A stretch of DNA of 64,000 nucleotides. It comes from Laccaria trichodermophora. Lineage: Eukaryota; Basidiomycota; Agaricomycetes; Agaricales; Hydnangiaceae. The translations under genes and the position numbers were made by a program. The number at the start of each line of letters is the position of its first letter. Position 1 is the stretch's first letter. The notes under the pieces were generated by a model, which did no database searches, was not told where the DNA came from, and was given only the letters and a program-made list of their open reading frames with translations. Below, piece after piece: positions 20,468 through 31,000 of this stretch. The stretch spans positions 3,145,431 through 3,209,430 of the forward strand of contig JACTVC010000004.1 of the NCBI GenBank assembly GCA_018417955.1, given 5' to 3'.

Positions 20468-23271
20468 TCACGACAAATCAAACCCAGCACCAGAGCTTAT
20501 AGCTTGAAGTAGCTTTGACTTCAATATTCTCGCGTCTGAGTACCTCGGAAGCTGGTCAAGGATCAATATCAGAAAGATGTACATTGATACAAAAAACGCA
20601 CCTTCAGGAGATTGATACAGGTGCTGGCAGTGGGCAAACGCTGCTGGTCGGCGCCAGCATTCCGAATGCTAAAATTAGGAACGAGTTCTTTGAATCCGCT
20701 AGAATATCGTGAGAATGAGAGAAAGTAGAAGAACAGGAGCGGAGGCAAGATGAACCTACAGAAGTGGGGGCCGACTGCAGCTGGTAACGAATCTTAGCAA
20801 TGCGCGACGTTGATCTTGGTCAAATGTATTGACAACCTGCATGGAAGGCATCAATGGAAGTCACAAAGTGATATGAGCGAAATGAGAGCATACATTCCAA
20901 AAATCGACAATGTTCTCATGCTTGTCGTCGTATAGCCCACCATAATTTGTGTGCCGTGGTAGATCATCGAGATCGATCAAGGAATTGACACCACCGATGA
21001 GTATTTGAACTTCTTGCTGATTGAACATTCTGTCCGATGTGGTTTTAATTTGCACAATCGCAAAGAGAAGGAAAGGGGAAATGGGCACTTGAGCCATTTA
21101 GGATCAATCATTTTGCTCAAGCCCTCAAAGAAGGTATCGCTCTGTCGTCTAATTTGCTTTGTGAGTCGGTAATGGGATACCAAGTAAATGTATTTCAGTC
21201 GGTTTTCCTTGGTGACGGCAATGTTGCTTCCGTTTGGAATGAGGTCGATGGTCTTCGTTACGCCGATTTCTAAGGATGGTTTAGGTGCCATAATTGAAAT
21301 TAAGAGACAGACGCACCGTCAACGGCAATGGTAAAATTCAACGACAGGTCATCGCTGTTCCCTGTGTAGTGTTTGAGAAAAATCAGACCATTGTATAAAT
21401 CTGGGTCCAACGAAACGAGATCGTCTAAAAAGCTTTGTTTCCCCAGCCACTGAGGTTAAACGTGAGCATGAAGACCTCGAGGGTACAACTGCGACGACGA
21501 ACCTTTGCCAAGAAGAAACCTGCGAATGCTACGTCCACAAGAATGCCTTCATACATCGCTTTTCCAAGAATACGACCAATAAACCGGTACCAGTTGAGGC
21601 TGTGGGCTGCGAAAACAGAGAGTAAGGCCAGTACCACAACAACGAGAATTAGCGATAGTGTACCTTCTGTAGCATACACATGTGGGTTCGGATATAGTTC
21701 ATTCTTCTTATTTTCCAACCAGAGGCCACGATCGGTATCGAATACTTCCTTGCACAAGGAGGTGAAAAATGCCTTGAAGACGCCTCCGCCATCAATACCA
21801 GCCCTAGAAACGATACAGAATCCGTTAGATATGCGCGATGACATTAGACTGTAGAAAGGCGAGATATCGGGGAAAGGAAATAGAAGCGTATCGTATGCGA
21901 ACGAAGACGGAAGGTTGGGGCAGATAAGAAAAGAAAGCGAGGAGAACGAACACACACTCCTCCTGCCCAAACTGATCAATAAACGTAATCTCAATCGGCG
22001 CCTTCAAGTCCACCTCCCCCAGTCTATCAAAGCCGTCCTGAGCAACCATCCCCCTACGCACTTGCACCCTCTCCCGTCCATTACCCCTCAAGCCCCTATA
22101 AAACATCGCGTGCTGGCCTTCTCGCGACATCATATCGCTCATGACGAAATTCCGAAAGATCGCGACACGCGCTTCAAAGGGAATGGCGAAGGGGATGTTG
22201 TTGAGTACCCCGAGGCGTGGTGACATGCTCGCAATTTGGCGTTTTGATAGAGCGCGTGTGCGGACGGGTCGGGAATCTGAAGATGTGAAGAGTTGTTGTT
22301 CTTCGAGGCTGGTAAGGGCGTTTTCAGTCTAGTTGTTGAGAGGGAGAAAAGAGATACGCACACAGCAGCTTCTATGAATGAGTTAACGTCGATTTGGGAC
22401 GTGATGAGCCACCCGTCTGGGGGTATAAAGGGTTTCCTTGAACTGGGCGTGACGTTAGGTTAGAAGGAATTAAGAGAAAGTATTCATACTCTCTAGCGTG
22501 AATAGCCAACAAACACTTTGTCACTTTCTCTCTCTCACTCTCCCACGTATATTGAGAGTTCCCTGGGATACCTCCTTCCTCGGTATGAGATTGATCGACC
22601 CACCAGTATAACGTGAAGGCGACGTGAGCTCGTCGAGCGAGAGTGGGTTACGAGTTGTGGCATTGTTTCCAAAGAACTCGTCGTCCCCCATCGTGAGGAG
22701 CGCCTGAGTATACAGCTCGCACAGGAAAAGTAACGGTGGCCAATGTACAGCATTAGCTGGTTCTACAAGATGATCAGTTGACATGAGTTTTGGACATGTA
22801 CCACGACATACCCAGAAGAGCGCTGCTATTCTCCTCTTTGCCAAGGGGGGAACGCCTTACAGAGTCGCGATATATCTCACGTACCAGTCCTCCTCCCGTT
22901 AGCGCCAACACCGTAGCCAAGATTTGTTCTCGAGAGGAAGGCCAGGCGGCCGTCAAGGCCGAAAAGAAGGCGACCATTTCTTTCTGGGCACCCGGATTTG
23001 AACAGGTTGACGTGATCAAAGAGTCGATGTGGGCGGGCGCAACGACCTTAGTCAGGCGGGTGAGCGTCTTGGAGTCCAGTTTCGGTAGGGGTGGTGGCTT
23101 GTTGAAAGATGAAACAAGAGACACGCGAGGCCTGGGTTCATCATCGTCCGAATCCGAATGACACTCGAAGTGGGCTACTTTGGGCACACTGACATGTTGT
23201 AAAACGGGGAAACTCACGAATTTTGATCCATTCGTCGTCTCAGGAAAAGTGATGCGGGTGCGTCCCTTCAT
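20468..23271 (-). pseudogene. HECT-type ubiquitin ligase (Hul5/UBE3C-like) with an out-of-frame deletion
   Basis: The minus-strand exons read as a UBE3C/Hul5-type E3: LFLCELYTQALLTMGDDEFF, FEARVAIFRNFVMSDMM, the HECT start FIDQFGQEE / AGIDGGGVFKAFFTSLCKEV, LYPNPHVYATEG, WYRFIGRILGKAMYEGILVD, NQQEVQILIGGV and GFKELVPNFSIRNAG. The catalytic site is STCINLLK (Cys codon 20617-20619). It ends LPRYSDARILKSKLLQAISS to GFDLS, stop 20468-20470. Introns are short and regular. Near 22620, DELT is followed directly by VAFTLYWW in another frame, where relatives have about eight more residues: an out-of-frame deletion. Upstream of the 23271 ATG, the phrase RAAAPDKFLFGASILDAKR (23330-23400) suggests lost N-terminal exons, preceded by an in-frame stop. 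The HECT domain itself is complete. Such ligases extend ubiquitin chains at the proteasome. Confidence 0.8.
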
Positions 23272-23795
23272 AAGTCGGCCAATCTACAATCTTAATGTGC
23301 ATATCTGAAGCCATCAGCTACTGCGGAGGCGCGACTAGGTACACGCACGTTTTGCATCTAAGATGCTAGCACCAAACAGAAACTTGTCCGGAGCTGCGGC
23401 TCGAAAGTTCTAGGGCACTCTAGATGTAGCCATAAATCGGAGGGCGCACGAGGACTCGTAGAAGGCTTGAGTGGTCAGTGAGCCACAAATTGAAACCCTG
23501 AAGGTTGAAAGTTTTCATCATTGTCCGTCGCCGTTGGGTTGAGGTTGGCAACATTAAAGTCCTTGATTCGTAAAAGAAAGTAGTATATTGAATTGATCAG
23601 TATGGAGATCACCTTACACTTTCGGAAACATTGGTTTTATGACGAGCATTACTTAGAGGAGGCGAGGAACGTTGGAGAAGGAACGTAAACAAGTCACGCG
23701 ACTTCCGGGCCGATTCGCTGCCGCCTTACCGACTCCCAGCTCATCTATTGTTCAAGACCTCAAGCATCGACAGCCCCCACGCCCTCTCCTCCAGC
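23272..23795. other. Eroded N-terminal part of HECT copy and intergenic sequence
   Basis: 23330-23420 (minus) still encodes NFRAAAPDKFLFGASILDAK after an in-frame TAG. Beyond that no continuous frame is seen. The short plus-strand frame from 23672 probably belongs to the decayed upstream of the VPS10 copy. Confidence 0.4.
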
Positions 23796-23799
23796 CGCC

Positions 23800-24480
23800 T
23801 CTTCTCCAGCACCGATTTCTTCAACCAAGACCGCAAGGTCGAGCTCGACCTCAACATTGAGAAGAACGCAAAGGGCGTTATTGCCTAGTCGATGGGGTCT
23901 TGCCAATGTTGTTACAAAGGCGAAGAATGTCGATGGGGCGAGTGAGACGATGATCACTTTTGACGATGGTACTTACATCGCTCCATTTCTGTCGTTTGTT
24001 CCTCGTCTAACCATTTACAGGCAGAAATGGACCTTGCTTTGCTCCCCATTTGAAGACGAACACGGCAAACCCATCACATACAACCCCGCTGATACCGACT
24101 TGATCACACCACCTCCACTCCGTTACAACCTCAGACAACTATGACCGCATCCTCTGGTCACCAGCACCTGGTTTTGCCCTGGGCGTTGGGTCGATAGGCG
24201 AGAGTTTCTTACCATACGAGGAACGCGACACATTTATCAGCACAGATGCCGGCGTTACATGCCAGATGGCCTGACGAGCGCGCACAAGTACGAGTTTGGC
24301 AATAAGGGAAACAACCTGGTGGTGGTGAATGATGAGGACAGGACGGACAATCTGCGACGTTCTCTTGATTTGGGTATGTTCGCCTCCCTCGTTTGTCTTA
24401 TGAAATCCTAACTTTCCCAACAGAGTGGAATATGAAATTGGCATCAAATTCCGAGCGATGGCGCTTATGAGCCCCGACCG
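23800..24480 (+). pseudogene. VPS10/sortilin receptor pseudogene, several deletions and frameshifts
   Basis: STDFFNQDRKVELDLNIEKN and KGVIA match the start of a VPS10 domain. They jump straight to GLANVVTKAKNVDGASETMI and TFDDG, normally more than 150 residues further on. Then follow [59 protein letters not shown] (with a frame change near 24120), then AHKYEFGNKGNNLVVVNDED and RTDN, and after an intron VEYEIGIKFRAMAL. VPS10 is the Golgi-to-vacuole sorting receptor, a type I membrane protein with two such domains; only pieces of the first are left. Stops and an internal deletion rule out function. The 3' end runs directly into a ubiquitin fragment. Confidence 0.8.
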
Positions 24481-24487
24481 ACTCGAC

Positions 24488-24571
24488 CTCGAAGATGATC
24501 ACCTTCGAGGTCGAATCGTCCGACACTATCGACAACGTCAAGGCCAAGATCCAATAAAAAGAAGGGTGAGT
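24488..24571 (+). pseudogene. Ubiquitin fragment (residues ~13-35) fused to the VPS10 remnant
   Basis: ITFEVESSDTIDNVKAKIQ followed by a stop, then KEG and a GTGAGT donor (24566), matches ubiquitin residues 13-35 (ITLEVESSDTIDNVKAKIQ, then DKEG), with one substitution (L15F) and a TAA (24555-24557) at the Asp32 position. The intron after KEG is placed as in intron-bearing ubiquitin genes. Residues upstream (DSTSKM) fit VPS10 better than ubiquitin, so the join lies at about 24495. Confidence 0.8.
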
Positions 24572-24626
24572 GCGGCTCTAGTAGTGGCACACTTGCTTGC
24601 GCCGAACCCACACTCTTTCCCTCAGC

Positions 24627-26520
24627 ATGAAGTCGTTCGGGGCTCCTGCCCTCGTTTCCCTCGTCTTAACCCCCCTCCTGGCATACAAGATACACGCCAA
24701 TTCACAAGTCTCTCGCACAGGTCAATACCTCTATACAGCGAACGGATCTAGGTTTGATATCAAGTACCAGCAACAAGGTCACTTCATCTTCATCACTGTC
24801 TCGCTTAGTGCTCACTTGCCTTAGGCCTTGTCGCTGATACCTCTGCTGATAACCGTTTGGCGAGCCTTCGACTTACATTGACCCTCTCGCGGATGCATCC
24901 AGATGCGCTCGTAACCCTCTATACCTACAACAACTGGGCGTGAACACCGTTCGTGTGTACAGCTTCGATTCGACGAAGAACCACGATTCGTGCATGAGCG
25001 CCTTCAGCGGTGCAAGCATCTATACCATTTACGTTCGTGCCGTCCGTCATACCCTACCCCTTACCTGACAAAGCACGCCAGCATCAACCTCACCCTTTCC
25101 TTGAATGGCTCAATTGACCGCAGTTCGCCTGCGTGGTCTACTAAACTTTTGGATCAATACCTCGCTACCATCGACGCTTTCGGCAAGCACGATAACCTCC
25201 TGGCAACAACGTCGGAAACGGGTTCATCAACAGCTCATCCAACGCACCAACGTCGCTCCTTTCGTAAAAGCAGCTTCTCGAGACCTCAAGGCATACCTGT
25301 AATTCATTCCGTTCTTTTCCTTCGCGTCCCTCCCACATTCTCCCCCATCAGCACCGCCAAAAAGTCCAATTTTCTCATCGGCTACGCAGCCATCGACGGC
25401 GCGGACAACTTCTCAGACCGGGTAATTCCTCAAACACCAACTCTGGGTCAACCGGGATCGACCGGGATCGACTTCTCTAACCTCAACAACTAGTTAGTAT
25501 TCCACCTCTTCCCCATCCTCCGCTCTCCATTGACACGTCACACGTCACAGCGAGTGGTGCGGCAATTCCACCTTCGCAGGCTCCTACCCCGACACTAAAA
25601 ACAACTTCGCTGGGTACAACGTCGCAGCCTACTTTTCTGAGTATGGCTGTGTCCCGCCCTCCGGTGCCCGCCCCTGCTCAGAAGTAGGCGCCCTTTTGTC
25701 ATCCAACATGTCTCCCGTCTGGTATGGGGGCATCACCTTCTCCCATTTCCCAGCAGCCAGCGCAGCAGGTCGATTGAGCATAATCACACTGTCATCTGAC
25801 AACAAGACGGTCTACACCTCCATGGACTTTACCAACCTCGCCACTCAATACGGCGCTGCTGCTGCTCATAACTCTCCTGCTCAAGCTTCGGTTGCGGATG
25901 CCTTTCCCGCGTGCCCAACGCAAAGCACCACGTTCTTGGGATCGACTACTTTACCTGCCACCCCCAATTTGGCGGCTTGCCAGTGCTTGCGGAGTGCCTT
26001 GAGTTGTCCGTTCACCCCTGTCATTAGCGACTATATGGTTGTTGCTGGGCAATTGATCAATACCGCTTGTGGGCTGCTCGAGTGGAACGTGCTCCGATTT
26101 TGCCGCGAATGGTGCTGATGGCATGTACGGTCTTGTCTCGGGGTATGATCCGAGTGAGTTTCATCATCTGATTTCATCGTCTTTCCCTCTAACCACCCCT
26201 CTTCGCAGCCGTCAAACTCTGCCACGTCATTTCCAAATACGAGTCCCAAAACCGTAATGCAGTTTCGCAGGCAACGGAACCGTCAACTCTCATGCGTCCA
26301 CCTCCGTCTCCGCTACTAGCGTCGCGTCTTCGTGAATAGCCAGCCCTAGCCGGCTGCGTCTGCTAATGCATCTGGAAGTAGATCGACTGGGACCACGTCG
26401 AGTGGGGGTGGGACGAAGAAGAACGGTGATGGTGCAAGCACGTTGGTTGGGGGTGGATTTGTAGGGGTGGTGGTGATGGGTGTTGTGGTTGTGGTCAGTG
26501 GCATGTCGACGGTGGTGTAG
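24627..26520 (+). pseudogene. GH72 1,3-beta-glucanosyltransferase (Gas1-like) pseudogene
   Basis: MKSFGAPALVSLVLTPLLAY is a signal peptide, followed by SRTGQYLYTANGSRFDIKYQ, the GH72 opening with three residues (GIA) missing. After an intron, FGEPSTYIDPLADASRCARN and LQQLGVNTVRVYSFDSTKNH appear one base out of frame. Later pieces, in all three frames, include SIDRSSPAWSTKLLDQYLAT, APFVKAASRDLKAYL, IGYAAIDGADNF, FAGYNVAAYFSEYGC, SNMSPVWYGGITFSHFPAAS and the C-terminal X8/CBM43-like Cys module (ACQCLRSALSC). It ends in a Ser/Gly linker and a hydrophobic GPI-type tail (GVVVMGVVVVVSG), stop 26518-26520. GH72 enzymes elongate cell-wall beta-1,3-glucan. At least four frame breaks make this copy dead. 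Confidence 0.85.
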
Positions 26521-27090
26521 GGCGCGGTACGGTGGACGGTGTTGATGCTGTTCTTTGAGGAGTGATATCTGGCTGCCAACCAACACGGCATCTCGCTAGA
26601 TTGAGAAGGGGAAACCACCCACGACTTGATTCAAGGCGCTTTTCCTTCTTTAATGCATTAGCCCACCAACTCTCTGTGCTTGACCGCAATCCAAACTAGC
26701 GGTGGCATTTAGTCCATGTACTACTGCCATGAACCGTCTTCTTTGCAAACCAGGCCGCTGTTTCGAATATCGACGTCGCCTTTGTAATGGATCTACAATT
26801 CGGCAGACGGACGCTTTCCCGAGTCCTGTCTTCTTTTGCAACCCTCCCTTCTACTCTTGTAATATCTACTCGCTACTGCTCCTCCCCCGTCACTACTTAA
26901 CGCCTGAGTTGTAGTGTACAACAAGTAGGCATCATTGCCAACGAGACATACAGTACATAAGCTAGAAACAAATGTCCGTCAAGGATCAGATTATCCGATC
27001 TACAGGGAATGTCATGTACAGGTAGTTGGAAGTCCAAACACATTGCAAGCTCCACCCGTACCGACGGTCGGCTGCCTTGGAAGTGACCTG
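26521..27090. other. Intergenic, no gene seen
   Basis: Between the convergent GH72 pseudogene (plus) and the minus-strand membrane-protein remnant I find only short frames in several phases with no family resemblance. Confidence 0.4.
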
Positions 27091-27094
27091 AGCC

Positions 27095-28230
27095 CTATTT
27101 GTTTGACGCATGGTTTCTTGCGGTGGGATCCACCGCTCGTAAGACCTCTGTTGATGCCCAGCCATTCTCGGATGGGGGGAGGGATTTCGTGGGAGGTGAA
27201 TATGAGGAGAATGACGAGGGCGGGAGGAGGATCCTTATGCAAACGCCGAATGAGTGTGAAAGTCTTGGAAGATATGCTGGGAGCTTATTACCAGGTTGAT
27301 TAGGAATCGTACTACCTCTTTGGCGATTGCCCTCTGCACTCCCTTCAGAGTCAGTTACTGGCTCTGTGCACAAATGAGGTGAAAGAGAACATACCTTCTG
27401 TATCATCTTCATCCTCGTCATCTTCTGAGTCTTCGGTTTCCCCACTCTCAGTATCCGACTTCTCTCCACTACTATCCTCCTGCTCACTATCGCCACTCTC
27501 GTCTGCGTCGTCGTCGTCGTTGCCCCTCATGCCTGCGACGCCACGACGCCACACCCCGCGTCTTAGCCTCGGCCGCGGGCAGCTCGCCCCAGCACCTACA
27601 TTAGACGGTTGGTCGAGCTGTCGGCCGCATTCGTCAAAAAGATTACGTCGATCCCTGCATTCGTTAATGTAGGCGTCACGAATGGCGCGCATACGCTCTA
27701 ATAGAGACATCACGACGAGAAAACAGAAGTTGAGTAGGGTTAGGATGTTGATAAATAGCGTCGCAAACGAATAGTTGGTACAAATCCCTGCGTCTTCAGC
27801 GAATGTCTCCCTGTGGCTGCGCGTACGTTTTACACACTGCAATGTAGTGGTACAGTACTTGGAACTTCTGAACTTCATCAATTTCCTGATGGAGGAACGT
27901 CCACAAGAAAGGCTTGATTTTATGCAAGTTGCCATAGGTGCCTAATCCCGTACTGGAGGGAGGGATAAATTGTGCATACCCCTTGCGGCGCAGGTGAAAA
28001 GGGGTGATAACTCGCTTATACGCAGGCCGTCCATAACATTGTTAGTTCCAAAGAAGAGAAGAGGAGAGCTGGGTGCGTCATACTGCGATGGTGGTTGTCC
28101 GTGTCCATGAATATAGCGAGGCAGTTCCAGAGCTGCGGAACGACGAGCGTGAGGCGGAAGCTGAGTGCGTTGAAGGTTATCATCTCTCAGTGCAATTCTA
28201 GATGGTAACCGTAGTTGTTGCTAAGTACCT
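27095..28230 (-). pseudogene. Basidiomycete multi-pass membrane protein, probably decayed
   Basis: Reading leftwards: MITFNALSFRLTLVVPQLWN CLAIF.. (from about 28185), HPALLF, then a two-base slip in a CTT repeat before FFGTNNVMDGLRIS, then YSFATLFINILTLLNFCFLV (a membrane helix) and RMRAIRDAYINECRDRRNLF. It ends in a long Asp/Glu/Ser tail (DDDDADESGDSEQEDSS..) reaching a GTATGT donor near 27396. The layout (helices, then an acidic cytosolic tail) resembles a basidiomycete-specific family without a known role. The slip near 28060 and unclear 5' exons suggest a broken copy. Confidence 0.45.
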
Positions 28231-28437
28231 CATGATAATCACTCCCATTTTCAGATGACGCCCAGGAGAGACGTTGGTGAATATAACGCATAAATTGGAT
28301 AACTACACGCAGAGGTAAACCGCAACCCTGATGACAAGTTCCCCGCCACATTCAGGATCTAAAACGTTGGTTAGGAAAGTAGAAAAGTGACACCACCAAG
28401 ATGAGCTCAACGTACCGCATTTGAATAAAAACATTAT

Positions 28438-29103
28438 TCAATCCCCGTAGAACCGATGCCACTCGGGGTCTCGTGTAATCTCTAGGGCTTCCTTGATTTT
28501 GTCGATGACCTCTTTGGCAGGGGGCATTGCAGTATCGCGAGAGATATTATCCGCAAGGGTAAGACACCAATCCTCCTCGTGCCGACGAGGACCACTATGA
28601 TATGTGACGATGTGCCTCGTCGTCCGTCGCCATAGGCGATAACAGCGGGTGAATAGGGGTCCCATCGACCTCCTGACATATTGCCGCAAAACTTCTTTAT
28701 CGTCCGTGTCGCCAAAGTGCTGCTGTCCCCACTCTACAAGCTCTTTGTGGGAAAAAGTAAACCCATAAATCATACGTCGCAGGACATGTCTCTTAGGCAC
28801 GACTTGTCGTTGTTGGATGGAGGAATCAGGAGCAGGCAAGACTATTGAAGTGGTAGTGGAGTTCGCCATTCCAAAGACTGCAAACACAAACATTAATGAA
28901 ATGAGCACAATGTAGATATTACGCAAGAAATTGGAAGAAACCTGGTGGTTCGTGTTCAAAGGAACTGCAGCGTTTGATGTGACATTATGGTTGAAATCCC
29001 ATTGTAAGTCACAGGTCACAGGACCGCCACTGGTTCTCACGACCTTTATGACGCCACTGGAAGTTGGTGTGATTGTAGTTGTAACCGAACCCCGAGTGAT
29101 CAT
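28438..29103 (-). CDS. Intact 221-aa basidiomycete-specific protein with one membrane helix
   Basis: This is a single open exon from ATG 29103 to the stop at 28438. The N-terminal part (TTTITPTSSGVIKVVRTSGG) is polar. A helix, NIYIVLISLMFVFAVFGM, lies around residues 64-81. The C-terminal region (IYGFTFSHKELVEWGQQHFG, CYRLWRRTTRHIV, DWCLTLADNISRDTAMPPAK, DPEWHRFYGD) looks globular and well conserved in style. I recognise a basidiomycete-only family type but no function. It is transcribed away from the gene at 29136, with only 32 bp between start codons, so the two must share a promoter. Its intact state stands out among decayed neighbours. Confidence 0.7.
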   Translation of the reverse strand: MITRGSVTTTITPTSSGVIKVVRTSGGPVTCDLQWDFNHNVTSNAAVPLNTNHQVSSNFLRNIYIVLISLMFVFAVFGMANSTTTSIVLPAPDSSIQQRQVVPKRHVLRRMIYGFTFSHKELVEWGQQHFGDTDDKEVLRQYVRRSMGPLFTRCYRLWRRTTRHIVTYHSGPRRHEEDWCLTLADNISRDTAMPPAKEVIDKIKEALEITRDPEWHRFYGD

Positions 29104-29135
29104 CTATCGTTTCCACACACAATCGAGAAAGCTCG
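29104..29135. promoter_or_regulatory. 32-bp gap between divergent start codons
   Basis: The ATGs of the minus-strand 221-aa and plus-strand 315-aa frames are separated by 32 bp. Either the two share an embedded bidirectional promoter, or one true start lies further in. No TATA-like motif is present in the gap. Confidence 0.4.
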
Positions 29136-30083
29136 ATGCCTCCTAGGTCCTCCTCTCTTAGCCTTAAAGGCCGATTGATGAAATCTGTCTGCAGCTCCTT
29201 TCGTTATAATCCACGTAACATGGAGAATCCCTGGTATGGTCTCTGGACCATATCCCTTCTGAAACTGGAAGAGTCCTTCAACAATATCATCATTGTTCCA
29301 CAGTATGCATTATGGTACACGCTGCCCGAAGAGGAACCAGAAATTGAATCCATAGAGGAACTTGATGAAGATGCTGTCAGTGAAGGTGGCGATCAGGATG
29401 AGTGTGGCGACGACTCGAGAGAGGACAACCCTGATGACAGCAACGACGAGTTGGATTTATTTAGGGATTCAGATGAGAGTCCCGTCCCCATCATGCATGA
29501 GGAACCAGATATCTCGAGCCTCCCGGACATCGAACAAGATCCTGACATATCATTTGCTGAATCGCTGCGTACCATTCCTGATGGATCAGCTCCTCAAATC
29601 GTTCCCGACTTCGTCGCTCTCCACATTCTAGCCGAGAAATTAGAGATCTCTTCCATCCCACGTCGCAGGCACAGATACGAGCGTCGGGCAGGTTACCGAA
29701 TAATCCACGAGTGCTGCCCCCTCGTCGTCGAGATCAAATCTTTTCCTGGACGCGATCTGAGTCCAGCAGACTTCGAAAGAAAGCTTGACATACGTTTGGG
29801 GTGGGCTATCCAAGATCTAGGGTTCCAGTGTTACCATCTTTTCAAGATGTACGAACATGCCCTTCGCACGGTGGTAATCGCTGCTAGTGGTGATTATTGG
29901 ACGTACCGTATTGTTACTCGGGCTGATGTGCCCAGAGCCGAGGGCGATGTCATGGATACCCAACTTTGGGATGAGCTCGAATTTCCACCTCCCGTGGTAT
30001 TGGGTACTCAAGATTCTGACCAAAGAATGAAGGACATCTCCGATTACCTCCGCAATGCGAAGCCTGCTCAATTAGAGAATTAA
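29136..30083 (+). CDS. Intact 315-aa protein with a PD-(D/E)XK nuclease-like core
   Basis: This is one uninterrupted exon. After a basic N-terminus comes a long acidic linker (residues ~67-145: EEPEIESIEELDEDAVSEGG..). The C-terminal half is globular: IVPDFVALHILAEKL, RRRHRYERRAGYRIIHEC, then PLVVEIKSFPGRDLSP, LGWAIQDLGFQCYHLFKMY and TVVIAASGDYWTYRIV. An Asp in a PDF turn, a beta-strand ending E-I-K, and a following helix with Gln (AIQDL) are the order expected for a PD-(D/E)XK fold. That reading is inference, as is any nuclease activity. The gene at 45287-46813 has the same order of motifs. An alternative is an inactive relative serving as a binding module. Confidence 0.7.
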   Translation: MPPRSSSLSLKGRLMKSVCSSFRYNPRNMENPWYGLWTISLLKLEESFNNIIIVPQYALWYTLPEEEPEIESIEELDEDAVSEGGDQDECGDDSREDNPDDSNDELDLFRDSDESPVPIMHEEPDISSLPDIEQDPDISFAESLRTIPDGSAPQIVPDFVALHILAEKLEISSIPRRRHRYERRAGYRIIHECCPLVVEIKSFPGRDLSPADFERKLDIRLGWAIQDLGFQCYHLFKMYEHALRTVVIAASGDYWTYRIVTRADVPRAEGDVMDTQLWDELEFPPPVVLGTQDSDQRMKDISDYLRNAKPAQLEN

Positions 30084-31000
30084 ACTCCTTTCAACAGGTC
30101 TTATTCGCTTAGCATCTGTCTATCATATGAAGTCTGAAACCCCGAGACACCGTCTCTAGATATTAGATAGATAGATAGATTATATTCCGGAGCGGTCCCA
30201 ATAAGGAACAACCGGTTCCCGACACACAATTACAATTGTGCTACAGAGCACACCACTCACTGTTGTGATCATCAGTATTTAAGCATTTGAGTTTCCACGG
30301 GTTTCTACACCTGGGCAACCCACGGAAACGAGCAAAAACCATGAAACTGGGAAACTTGGCAACCTATGTCATCTTTCCTGGAAACCTCTCAAAATGACAA
30401 GCTACAGAAACCTCAGAAACCTCAGAAACTAACAGAAACTTGCTAACTACAGCTAAACTATATAAATCTGTGGGCCATACTCGACGACCGAATATAAAAA
30501 ACAGAACGTACCTTCTTCTCTACCAATTATACAATGCAACTCTCATCCCTTTCTTCGCCAGGACCGTCCGTCGTGAAAAATCAACGGAAATTTTACATTT
30601 GTCTTTAACGCCCCATCATTATGATGTTGCTAGTCCATGAAAAAAAAGAGGCCAAGAGGCGGAACGTCCACTTTGAATGGCCCCGAACGCAATCTGGTCG
30701 TTGCATATCGCGGGATCGTTCATTCGTTTCGTATTCCTCTGAGTCTCGGGAGGAGCAATGGATTACTGACGTTGCTAGTAGTCGTAACTTAGGCGCAGGT
30801 CGGTGGAAACGAAGACGAACTTACGTCATCACCTAGTCATCACAGCACCTTGGGCCTGGCGCTTCTCAAGCGCTAGGGGGCCTCAGAGGCCAATTTTTTG
30901 TCTGGTGGTATGTAATTGGCTTCTGAGGGGGTGATCCTGTCATTGCGCACGCTGTCATTCTAAAATTAGCTCCGGCTGATGGTTGCCGGTGTCCGGACAC
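30084..31000. other. Repeat-rich intergenic DNA
   Basis: It holds a (TAGA)n microsatellite near 30163-30181 and a GAAAC-rich stretch at 30320-30440 (CAGAAACCTCAGAAACCTCA). It also has hairpins: GGCGCTTCTCAAGCGC near 30857, and CCTCAGAGGCCAAT paired with ATTGGCTTCTGAGG across 30881-30932. No gene is seen. Confidence 0.5.
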
